Assembly (NCBI RefSeq): GCF_022201045.2
Contig: NC_068559.1
Coordinates: forward strand, 28,899,501-28,963,500
Direction: 5' to 3'
DNA from: Citrus sinensis
Taxonomy: Eukaryota > Streptophyta > Magnoliopsida > Sapindales > Rutaceae
DNA: 64,000 bases
Shown here: one piece after another, positions 22,801-32,024 of the stretch
Position numbering within the stretch: the first letter of the stretch is position 1
Layout: each line of letters begins with the position of its first letter
Made by a program: the position numbers and the translations under genes
Notes under the pieces: model-generated
Seen by the model: only the letters and a program-made list of their open reading frames with translations
Database searches by the model: none
What the model was told of the DNA's origin: nothing

Positions 22801-23744
22801 GATTGGCAATTTGGAAGTGCTCCATCAGTCTTTTATGGCCCGAAGAAGGGCATGCTTTGCCGGACCTACTTGAATGTTTAGAAATAGGTCACTGTGATAA
22901 CCTTCATAAGCTTCCAGATGGACTGCACAGCCTCAAATCTCTCAACACATTGAAAATAATCAATTGTCCAAGTCTTGCTGCCCTTCCTGAGATTGATGCC
23001 TCATCCAGTCTCAGGTATCTTCAAATCCAACAATGTGAGGCTTTGCGGTCCTTACCTGCAGGTTTAACATGCAATAAGAACCTGTCTCTTGAATTCTTTG
23101 AGCTTGATGGCTGTTCTTCTCTCATTTCCTTCCCTGATGGTGAGCTACCTCTAACTCTTCAGCATCTCAAGATCTCAAACTGTCCAAATCTGAATTTCCT
23201 ACCAGCAGGATTATTGCATAAAAACACTTGTCTGGAATGTTTGCAGATCTCTGGATGTTCACTTAATTCATTCCCAGTAATTTGTTCAAGCAATTTATCA
23301 TCCCTCTCAGCCTCCAGTCCAAAATCCTCTTCACGGCTTAAAATGCTTGAAATTTGTAATTGCATGGACCTTATCTCCTTACCTGATGACCTCTACAACT
23401 TCATCTGCCTTGATAAACTGTTGATAAGCAATTGTCCAAAACTTGTGTCCTTCCCTGCGGGAGGACTGCCACCCAACCTGAAGTCACTTTCAATATCCGA
23501 CTGTGAGAATCTCGTAACCCTGCCCAACCAAATGCAAAGCATGACATCACTTCAAGACTTGACCATAAGCAACTGTATTCATCTTGAGTCCTTTCCAGAA
23601 GGAGGTTTGCCCCCCAACCTGAAATCTCTTTGTATCATAGAATGCATTAACCTCGAAGCCCCATCCAAGTGGGATCTGCACAAACTAAGGTCAATTGAAA
23701 ATTTCTTGATCTCTAATGCTTCTTCAAGTCATCACCAACCATAA
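19881..23744 (+). CDS. CC-NBS-LRR disease resistance protein (RPP13-like 1 type)
   Basis: An uninterrupted single-exon gene of 1287 residues. The coiled-coil (Rx-N) region covers about residues 1-170 and contains the EDVID-type segment LRDVADDAEDVLDEF. The NB-ARC follows: P-loop GMGGVGKTT at about 201-209, kinase-2 LLVLDDLW ending in the Trp typical of the non-TIR class, RNBS-B GSKIIVTTRS, GLPL as CKGLPLAAKALGG near 366, and MHD as MHDLINDLAQ near 489. LRRs of the LPxxL type run from about 540 to the end, finishing with several GGLPPNLKSL repeats. Such proteins detect pathogen effectors and trigger cell death. Every motif is intact, so the gene is probably functional. Its 3' end faces the LRR-encoding exon of the ARF-LRR gene, whose repeats are closely related. 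Confidence 0.95.
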   Translation: MPVAEVFLSAFLQVLFDRLASPELLNVATRWKIDAELKNLTLLASKINVVLRDAEEKQVKDMAVRMWLDELRDVADDAEDVLDEFSTEILRCRLEAERQENRNPLNGMFSHLNVFFNLQLACKIKSVTERLGDIVKQKAELGLRDDTLERPIGLFRRIPTTSLVDDRIYGREEDADKLIDFLLKDVEATDDGMCVIPLVGMGGVGKTTLAQVVYKDEKVNDHFELKAWAFVSDEFDLVKVTKAILESLGESCGHITQLEPLQSALKRKLTLKRYLLVLDDLWGENYNEWEVLQLPFRGGAHGSKIIVTTRSENVAQIVGTVPVFHLQELSDNDCWSLFAQHAFSKLNPEARPSLESIGKEIAKKCKGLPLAAKALGGLLRSKSNVDEWQHILNSEVWELPDEKTGILPGLALSYHHLPSHLKPCFAYCAIFPKGYEFEANDLVRLWMAEGLMYEPRRNMQNEDVGSHYFHDLLSRSLFQRSSRNISRFIMHDLINDLAQFAAGERCLRLEDNSQHKNHAKARHLSYIRQRRDAFMRFEAFRSHKYLRTFLPLDGGFGICRITKKVTHDLLKNFSRLRVLSLSHYEIVELPDLIGDLKHLRYLDLSNTSIKSLPESIAALYNLQTLILYSCRYLIQLPKHMGDLFNLRFLDIRGCNLQQLPPHMGGLKNLRTLPSFLVSKDGGCGIRELKDLSKLKGDLSIIGLENVDKDTDAEDANLKDKKYLNKLELQWSSGHDGMIDEDVLEALQPHWNLKELSIKQYSGAKFPRWTGDPSYSNLVFLSLINCRNCTYLPPLGQLPSLKNLIIEGMDAISRVGPEFYADSWLSIKSFQSLEALKFKDLPVWEEWISPDVGEFPHLHELCIENCPKFSKEIPRSLVSLKTLEILNCRELSWIPCLPQIQNLILEECGQVILESIVDLTSLVKLRLYKILSLRCLASEFFHRLTVLHDLQLVNCDELLVLSNQFGLLRNSSLRRLAIWKCSISLLWPEEGHALPDLLECLEIGHCDNLHKLPDGLHSLKSLNTLKIINCPSLAALPEIDASSSLRYLQIQQCEALRSLPAGLTCNKNLSLEFFELDGCSSLISFPDGELPLTLQHLKISNCPNLNFLPAGLLHKNTCLECLQISGCSLNSFPVICSSNLSSLSASSPKSSSRLKMLEICNCMDLISLPDDLYNFICLDKLLISNCPKLVSFPAGGLPPNLKSLSISDCENLVTLPNQMQSMTSLQDLTISNCIHLESFPEGGLPPNLKSLCIIECINLEAPSKWDLHKLRSIENFLISNASSSHHQP
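20478..20499 (+). promoter_or_regulatory. Candidate miR482/2118-type target site in the P-loop
   Basis: The codons for the P-loop (GGCATGGGCGGTGTCGGCAAGA) are where the miR482/2118 family pairs with NLR transcripts in many plants and starts phased siRNA production. The match is inferred from motif position. No miRNA sequence was aligned. Confidence 0.4.
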
Positions 23745-24679
23745 CCATTCAACTTACAAGCCCGAGCCAGAAGAGAAGCAGAATCTATTACTAACTAAAT
23801 TTCAGGTTCGATATTTCCCGACTTCTGAAGACTTATCTGTTAATTAGTTTTATTCTATTGCTAACAGTAGTTCATGTTCCACATGCAGATGAAAGTCAAT
23901 GAAATGCTTGGAGTGAAACCAAGATACACGATGCTGCCTCAAATCAGATTCTTGTTTTTTTTTTTTTTTTCGAATAAAGAAGTACAAGGTTCAACGGGGC
24001 TGTTACCTGTGAGCCAGGAGCTTAATGTATTATGCATGTGATGGGAAATCACAAAACTTGGAGCAAATTGGATGAAAATTACTTCAGGAACTGTTCAGTT
24101 GATTACAGCAAATGGGTTTCTCACCAGTCATGGTTTTGCTGCCATATTCTAGCTGGGTTTTTCGAGAGCCTCTTTTTGGGTTATAGAGGGATTTAATGAT
24201 ATTTTATCAGCTAAATTCCCATTTTTATATATTTTATTTAATAAAACCAATTGTTTTACATAATTTACTAAATTAATCCTACCCACGCTGCCTGAAACCA
24301 TCAAATTCCCTTACTGAAAGGCCAACCTTAATCATCTTTCATGAGAGAAATTTGTTATGAGCACGATGTGTACTTCTCATTTTAAACTTATTTATCATCA
24401 TAGGTGAGTTAAATAGAAACAAGAATTCTACTGTTCAAAAAAATAATTGAAAAAAAGGTTATTTCTTTCGACCTCTCTACTCTCTGGAGTCTGAACCTCT
24501 TGCTCCTAACAAACAGAGTCATTACATTTTATGATAGAAAAGTTTGAATCAGAACTGCAGAAAAGTTAATTTAAAGGAAAAGTTTTTGTTGACTTATTTT
24601 TTGGGAATTTTTCTTTTTGTACGAACACAAAAAATTAGAATCAGTCAATCAACCAGTCACCCACAATGTACACAGCGTT
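23745..24679. other. 3' flank of the CC-NBS-LRR gene
   Basis: Probable 3' untranslated sequence, then AT-rich DNA with a T run near 23956-23970. No gene, RNA or repeat is recognised before the inverted-repeat element. Confidence 0.5.
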
Positions 24680-25658
24680 GATGTTTGTCTTGGGTCAAAT
24701 CCCAGATTAAACCCCGAAGCTGGCTAAAACGACACCGTTTTGTCATTAATTTTTTTTTTATTTGCTATGAAACGACGACGTTTGGCTTTGGATAAATCGC
24801 AAAAGCATCAACAGAAGTTACAGAACCAAGTTGCTTCTTCATCTTCGTTCTCCTCATTTCAGATTAAAAGCAAACAAAACAAATTAAAGCGAAGTAGCTC
24901 AAGCATAAAAAGCGGCCAAATTAAAGTAGAAAGAAAATTCCATATTCTTTTTTCAATTGTTCTTTATTATGTGTGGCTAGTGGCTACTGTACAATAGTGA
25001 AAATAAATCTTTGCATGCATTTTTTAAATTATTGGCATAAAAAGAATGGAATGAGAAGTATAAAGAGCTTGAATGATAATTGTAAGCCACTGAAGAATCA
25101 AATCACAAACGTCCACAACCAAATTTGCTTTTGAAAGACTTGGATTTTGCAGTCTTACGTGTGACATTTGTGCTATGTTATTTCTACCCGCATCCAATCA
25201 TATCTTACTAAATCTTGGTACTGCGCTACCTTAAAATTTCTCACAACTGGCATTTTGATATGAGCTTTTGACTTCTTTAGCCGGCCACGGGAAAAAAAAA
25301 AAACATAGTTTTAATTCAGATCTAACTATTCCATCTAGAGCTAACTCAAGACAAAGGAAAATGATGTTTGCGTTAAGAAAACGAAGAGGAAGGAAGAAGC
25401 AGCTGGATCTGTTTTTTTCACTTTATACGCTGGCAAAGGAAAATGATGCTTGGGTTATTAAGGGTTCTGCAGCAATGAAGAGGGAAAAGCAGTGGGTTAA
25501 GACTTAAGAGAACGAAGAGGAAAGTAAAAGCAACTGGTTCTGTTTTTTCACTTTATACAAGCCAAAATGACATCGTTTCGTAGCAAATCAGAATGAAAGA
25601 AATAAGCGCTGAACGACGCCGTTTCAATCGCTTCGGGATTTGATCCGGGGCAAACATC
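24680..25658. mobile_element. Long terminal-inverted-repeat element, MULE-like, non-autonomous
   Basis: The left arm (24680-24786) and right arm (25561-25658) are inverted copies of each other. Both begin gatgtttg, share tcaaatccc and gaagc, then a degenerate ACGRCRYCGTTT motif, then atttgctaYgaaacga. Identity is roughly 70-75% with gaps. About 100-bp arms on a 979-bp unit suggest a Mutator-like element. No clear 9-bp target duplication was found, so it may be old or the ends may be misplaced. The interior holds a diverged tandem duplication of about 60 bp at 25371 and 25502 (period 131). It lies exactly between the NLR and the LRR exon of the ARF-LRR gene. Weak open frames inside look fortuitous. 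Confidence 0.5.
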
Positions 25659-25862
25659 ATTTTCCCAATGCACAAAAAGATACACTTCATCACCAAACCA
25701 TATACTTCGAGCAATTAATGAATGTGCATCTTGAGTAACATGTTTAACAAAAGGACGAGCTGAGCTCTGCTTTTACTTTGCATCTCCCTGCAGCACAGTT
25801 TGACGAGGAAGAATTCCACTGATAGACGTACATGAGTTTCCAATAGCAATGCTGGATCTTAT

Positions 25863-27011
25863 TTACTCTTCGAGCACTGGGAGTCCGCCAAGAATGGTGT
25901 ATTTGTTGAGATGCTTGAGTTTATGTAGCTCCCACTGAGACAGGGGAATAAGGTTCTCACAATCAATAATGCCTAGTGATATCAGATTAGGAGGCAAACC
26001 CCCATGGGGAAAGGACATGAGAGAAGGGCAACCAGAAACGCTTAAATCCTGAAGAGACGTGGCCTTATGTATTTGATGGGGTAGGGACATGAGATTTTCA
26101 CATTCAGAAATTAAAAGTGATGTAAGGCTGGTATTTGGCAACCCTCCTTCTGGAAAAGACTCAAGGCTGGGGCAGTTACTTATTGACAAAAGATTAAGAT
26201 CAGTGAAGTTGTGCATGTCCTCAGGCAAGAACTCAAGCTCCAAACAATCCCAAATCTCAAGCTCTCTAAGCTCTAGAGTGTGACTTGATGTCATGTTTTC
26301 TAAGCTTGATTCGCCTTCTGGACCAACTACAGAATCACAATTTCTGATCTTTGAAGATTCACCAAGTGACTTCAAATTCATACAGTTTACTATCCTAAGA
26401 TGTCTCAGGGTGGCAGGTAGCTGGTTTATTGGAAGGGAGAAGAGTGAAGAACAGCCATCAACTTCCAAGGACTCCAGGGCCAAGCCTTTTTGGTCCATCA
26501 ATACTTTAAGTATCAATTCTGCGTTTGTGCAATCACAGATCTTCAATCTTTTAAGAGTGGTAGGAAAATAATCTTGCTTCGAGTTAGAGAAAAACAAACA
26601 ACTACTGAATTCCAAATATTCAAGAGAAGTGTATGCCATCCGATGAAGCAGTACCTCCAGATCTGGACATTTGTTGATCTTCAGCTGTTTAACAGTAGTG
26701 GCTGCTAACTCGCTTCTCAGAAAGGAAGCCAAAGAAGACAAGTTATCAATTTCTAAGGATTCAAGAGTTTCCCCAGTTCTAATTCCTAAAATCTTGTCCT
26801 CATCAGGAAAGAGTGCAAGTGCAAGAAAATTTTTAGGCACTGGGGCTTGCGGTTCAAGATCAAAAGGCCTATTTAAATCAATTGCATTTATTAGACTTGC
26901 TGTTCCTTCACCTTCTGAAGTTATGGAGGATTCTGGAAACTCCAGTCCTGCTGATAAAAAAACAAAAAAAAAAAAAAAAAAATAATAATAATAATAATAA
27001 TGATGATAAAA

Positions 27012-27046
<35 letters not shown>

Positions 27047-28505
27047 AGTGATAGTGAATGCCGTACTTTATTTAACCCCAATGAGAAGTTCTTAACCTGT
27101 GGTAGAATAAGCAGGTAAGTTATCCTGCAGGCTTGTTCGTGGTCTCTTCAACCTGGGTGAAGAATGAAGCATTGATGGGAGGGAAAGAGAGCAATCAATT
27201 TCCCATGGGGAAACCATTTCTTCACAGTTACTGCCTATATATTCCTCCCATCTCACCTGTTAAATATTATGATAATTGATTAGGGTCATAATGCAACAAA
27301 AAGATTTCAACTCTCCAAAATATTATCTAATGGAAAAGGAGACAATGTGCTTGCATTGTAATCTGAATGACAAAGCTGAAAATGTCTATCATGATGGTAT
27401 ATTCTGACATCTTATACCAGCAATGATACCATTTTGATTTGCAAAACAAACATACTAAAATGCCACGAATGCCTTGACATCATTAAATATAGGAAGAAAA
27501 ATGAATGTTTGTGAAAGTTGGATCATAATAGGATATGATAATGTACAAAAATTTGGAGATCTCCACCTGTTCCTCCTTTAGCTCGCACAGATCACGTATG
27601 TGTAGCAGTATAAGTGGTATCATTTATCCATTAAAGAGTTGGTAATAATTGACCGTCATACCAAAGGAATGAAATGTCATCTACTCATTGTTGAGGAAAA
27701 ATAAACAGCATGTGTAAATGATCAGAAATTGAATGCATAATTACACAAATAGAGGTATGCAGTGCACTTCCAAGAACATTTCATACCGATATTTAGCGCA
27801 AAAAATGAATCTCACCAGCAAGCATCTCCATTTTGAGTTAGGCCATCTATTGGGATCCAAGTCACATGCTCCAATCACCACACCACTACACCTGCAAGAA
27901 AGCATAAATGATATGAAAATCTCAATTATTAGATAAAAATAGGAGTTTGAACATGATATGTAATCGAATCTCCAAGACCTTTTTCCTGAAGAATCATCCA
28001 TTTCATACTGCATTTGGATTTTTTCCCCAATGCAAACTGGCTTTCTGATGCTTTTCATGTACTTTTGGTAACATATGACAAACTCTGAATGCCTGGCCCT
28101 GCATTCAACATTTTTGAACAACTGAAATTTATATTGTGATCATGTACTTTGAAGAACTAGCTTCAATCAAATTTGAAACATCAGTGATACAAAATTATTT
28201 TTCCCATCTGATATTGATTGCTATAAGGCTATAACAATTGTGACTCACATCACAACTAAGTTTTATGTAAACTTTCTGCACTCCCTTAAAAAAGCATGTT
28301 ATGAATTGATATGTTAGATAAAATCCAATAAACACCTTAACATTAATTGTTTGTGGTCAAGAAAAGCGAAATGTGATAATTCTAAATGTAACATTTCTGT
28401 TGTAATGTATAAATAGTCTTTCAACATCTACAAAGACTATTGAGTTCAAATAATTTCTTGTCTTTTAGACTGAAAGTATTCATGTTTATCCAAACATCTA
28501 GGAAC

Positions 28506-28561
<56 letters not shown>

Positions 28562-30913
28562 CACTATAGCAATCACCTACAGAAGTGAGTAGTTCATTTC
28601 CACAGAACAGCATCAGTTCAGCAAAGTAGTTTTATGATTGGTTATCCAAAAGTTTCATTTTTCTTTTTCAAAAATCTTATCTATTCACATGTGAGGCGCA
28701 CATTCATCCACCAGGACATCGAAGTACTCCAAAGGTTTTCTTTCAGAATTTTGGGTAACTACTAGATGGCATAGGCAGGCTTCAATATTTATCATCCAAA
28801 TTATATGGAGTTTGGTACTGCTAAATAAAAACATGGTTGTGCTAAGACTGATCTCATCTAAGTTTTAGACAAACCCACTTATAAAAAAAAAACAAAAAAA
28901 AAATTACATTTTGCAATGGTAGGATTTACCATAACCACTCAAGTACCAAGCCTAAATATAGACACGAAGTTAATAGAAATAATGGTAATAGGAGAAGAAA
29001 CAGCTATTGTTTATTTTTTTATTTTACAAAGCAATCGAATATGGGTATTCATGGTACCTTGGACTGTAAAAGACATCAAACGTGCTCTTGTTGGATATTG
29101 CATCAGCCACTGGAGAGAGGACATCAAGATATGTATTGTGCTTTTGAATAATGGAACCAGGAACATCATTTACAGCTTGAATAGATCTCTTAATTCCCAA
29201 CCTCAGCTTATTATTTTCGTCCCTACAAACACAATTTTTAGAAGATTCAGGAACTTCCGATTATTCAATGGTGGATCAAAGCAATAAGGACAAAAGATGA
29301 AGGTGAAATATCTCCAATTTTATTGCATTTTTTTTCCCAGGCAGCACAGCAACAGCAGTTAAATTGTAACCACTTATAACATTTTAATGGGTTTTAGGAC
29401 CTGTGAAGTTTTTCTACTTACATCATTTTGATGGATTACCTTATGTCCTTGTATTGATTTTAATTGTGTTTTTGCAGATTGGCTTGTTAGGTCTAAAAAA
29501 AGAGCTGTCCCTCAACTAAATTGGATCCAAACAAAATAGTTATCATCTGATTTCCAATCAAGAGTATAATTCTGACTCAATATGCATACCTAATAAATAT
29601 CACTGTATCCCCTGGAACCAGATTCTTCTGTCTCACAAAATACTTCCACCCCACAGTAAGGTAATGCCGTCTTGACTTCCCTAAAAGGATATTAAACACT
29701 GAATCCTATTAATAATTCATTTAATTATTAAATCTTAAATCAGAATTCTACCATAAGTACCATCAACAAAATTAAATTTCCACGCTACTCCATGGACATC
29801 CTTGGCAATAACTGAATAGTTGATTTGCTTCTTATAATCCTGAAACAGGAAAACTGAATACAGTCAATAATTCCAGTGTATAGTCCATAGAATTTCTTTG
29901 CAGTAGCCTCTTGGGTGTGGGAATGGGATATCTGTTTATAGTGCTGCAAATGTGAAATTTAGAACAAGATTTAAGTAACTGATCCATCAGAATGCAACTA
30001 GCAAAAAATGAAAAAAGGCGCTTAAAATCACACCAGATGAGCCAGAAAAGGGAAAACATTCTCAGCATCTTTGGCACGAATCACGATTTTTTTTTTGGAT
30101 TGATCGGAAGCTCTGAGCTTTTTGTAAAACAAGGGAGGGGTGGAATTAGCTGTTGATCCCTCACCATCCCTCTTGTTGTCCACAACCAAGTCTTGAAGCT
30201 CTTTGCCCTTAAAATTTTCACCTACCATCTATGCAAAATGAAAACATTACGATCATCATCGTATATAATTATGGAGATTAAATTTGACCCCCAGCTCCAG
30301 GGAGAAGTAATAATTAAAAGCTGTAACTTTTCAAAACCAATTAGCAGTACATTACTATGAGTTAAAGCAACTGATTACCTCAGGTAAAGGAAGTAAAGTC
30401 ATCTTGGTATAGACCTTGTCAGTCTTCTTAGAAACCTGTTTCGGGTGATTGAATTCAACAAAATGAACAAACAAGAAGGGAGGAAATGGGAATTGCGGAA
30501 GAACTAAAAGGTGAAAAAAGGAGAAAAGGAGAACTTACCAGATACCGAACATCTGCAACCCTGCATATAATTTCAGGTTTGAGATCAAATGTGGGTGGGG
30601 CTTTTGAGACAGAGGCAGGGGCAGAGTATTCCAAATGACCTTGCGGGAAATACACAACCAGGTCTCCTTTCTTTGGCAGTGAGGGTGGAGGGCCAGCAAA
30701 AGCTTGCCAGAGCAACAAATTATAGTCTGAAGAAGGACAAGCACGTACATAGCACAACATTAGCATATGATGATATTTAAGATTAGAACATGAATGAATA
30801 TGATTAAAACAATCAAGAATGAATTGAGAAATAGCACCATCATCCTTGTCAGAGATTTCTGTGAAAATGAGATCATCCGTTTCTATTTCGCCCTCTGCAT
30901 CAATTGTTTCCAT
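25863..30913 (-). CDS. ARF4-like DNA-binding region fused to an NLR-type LRR array
   Basis: Ten coding exons: 30913-30539, 30435-30379, 30228-30034, 29839-29752, 29680-29590, 29222-29058, 28098-27979, 27891-27816, 27256-27097, 26950-25863. All junctions are GT-AG and in phase, giving 804 residues. Residues 1-442 follow auxin response factor ARF4: LPKKGDLVVYFPQGHLE, a B3 domain (SRRHYLTVGW, NLVPGDTVIFIRDE), the dimerisation/ARF region (FDVFYSPR, YQKYMKSI, RWPNSKWRCL) and SPWEID...SSPRLKRPRTSLQ. The last exon has a linker of about 60 residues, then about 300 residues of LRR (PDLEVL, SNCPSLESFPEGGLP, TSLQDLSVSGCPSLMSFP) like the neighbouring NLR. The ARF middle region, PB1, NB-ARC and CC are absent. 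The DNA-binding loop is altered. Nuclear location is expected from the ARF part. The fusion is inferred from reading frame only; separate transcripts remain possible. Confidence 0.72.
26957..27045. repeat. Compound microsatellite in the ARF/LRR junction intron
   Basis: A run of A, then (ATA)n and (ATG)n repeats on the plus strand. On the coding strand these become (CAT)n, (TAT)n and a long T run, which forms the polypyrimidine tract just before the acceptor of the LRR exon. Confidence 0.9.
28514..28560. repeat. (TA)n microsatellite in an ARF-LRR intron
   Basis: About 23 TA units in the intron between the exons ending at 29058 and starting at 28098. Likely length-polymorphic. Confidence 0.92.
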
Positions 30914-31115
30914 TAAATTACGAGACCAACAAAACTTTCAAACTTGAGAAATACCACCATTGGATGAATATGATTAAAACAATCAAGATTGAATTGAGAA
31001 ATACCACAATCATCCTCGTCAGAGATTTCTGTGGAATTGAGATCATCCGTTTCTGTTTCGCTCGGTGCATCAATTGTTTCCATTAAATTACGAGACCAAC
31101 AAAACTTTCAAACTT
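30791..31115. repeat. Tandem duplication over the ARF-LRR start codon, period 170
   Basis: Copy 30791-30945 and copy 30961-31115 share about 90% of bases in the same orientation. The unit spans the first 41 codons and about 30 bases of leader, so each copy has its own ATG (30913 and 31083). Differences include several amino-acid changes, for example METIDAEGEIE against METIDAPSETE. Confidence 0.9.
30913..31083 (-). promoter_or_regulatory. Upstream ORF, 56 codons, stop overlapping the main ATG
   Basis: From the duplicated ATG at 31083 the frame stays open for 56 codons and ends at TAA 30915-30913. The last A of the stop is the A of the main start codon (TAATG). The peptide begins METIDAPSETETDD, a copy of the main protein's N-terminus, and ends FVGLVI. 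If the transcript starts upstream of 31083, translation of the main protein would need reinitiation or leaky scanning. Confidence 0.55.
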
Positions 31116-32024
31116 ACAGAAAATATGAAACAAGCCAGTCAGAGTCGACACATTGCAACAAATGATAATAAGCGTCAACGAGGAGAATAAACAACTAGTC
31201 AAACTACGCGCAACTCTCAACTCAAGTTCGGATTAGGATCTCTCCTAATCTATCTTTATCTGAGTAAATGTTATTAATATAATTAGTAATTAATAAATAA
31301 AATAATAATAATTAAATTTTAATTATTTATTAATATTAAAATACAGATAACATAAAATATGTAAAAAATTAAAAAATATTTAGATCAGAAGAAGAAGATC
31401 TCAATCCCTCAAATTCAATCCAACCAAGGTTTCTCTCTTTTTTTTTTTTAATAAAATCATCTCACCACAATCTTTTGACGCTAAAATCATTGAATCAAAA
31501 ATTTTGTTTAATTTACCATCTTTAATCAAATTTATTACAAAAGCATTTGTCTTAGGGACCTTATTTGCTTTTCCAATTGTCCTCGCGCTCGTAAAGCAGT
31601 TGATGGGTCTGGGTTATCCCCATGTACTGAAGGATCGCGGGCCCTTTCGTACATGGATTTTAAAATTAATTGGTTTTAAGTTACTTCATAAATTATAATC
31701 CCTTTCTTTCTTACTCCTTTTTTTATCCGATTAATTCGATGATGTTTGTTTCGAACAACATTTTAAAATTCTTAAAAAATAATAGTTTTTTTTTCGAATA
31801 ATCTTTAATTTTTTTTTTAATTTTTTTAATTTTATATTTTTTTAAAAAGTAAAATAATACTAAATTGATAAAAAAAAATATATCCACCTAAGATGATAAA
31901 TTCAAAAAATAAAAAGGATGGTTTTGAAAATAAATAAATTATCGAAACAAATTACAAGCACCTTCCGACCACCTTCGTCTCTCGTGCCACACTAAGTTGG
32001 ACAACCGCCAACGGCAGAGAGACG
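31084..32024. other. Divergent promoter region, ARF-LRR (-) and F-box/WD40 (+)
   Basis: About 0.9 kb, strongly AT-rich from 31260 to 31960. A short open frame at 31504-31698 encodes a hydrophobic peptide without recognisable family. No RNA gene or repeat family was identified apart from the duplication at the left edge. Confidence 0.5.

Noticed and set aside
24740-25507. Basic, Ser/Lys-rich frames as possible small genes
   Set aside because: They lie within the inverted-repeat element, are low in complexity and have no homologue I recognise.
27741-28121. A separate small minus-strand protein
   Set aside because: It is two ARF exons (28098-27979 and 27891-27816) joined by an intron that happens to stay open.
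31504-31698. Hydrophobic 64-residue frame as a small membrane protein
   Set aside because: No family match, no flanking exons, and very AT-rich surroundings.
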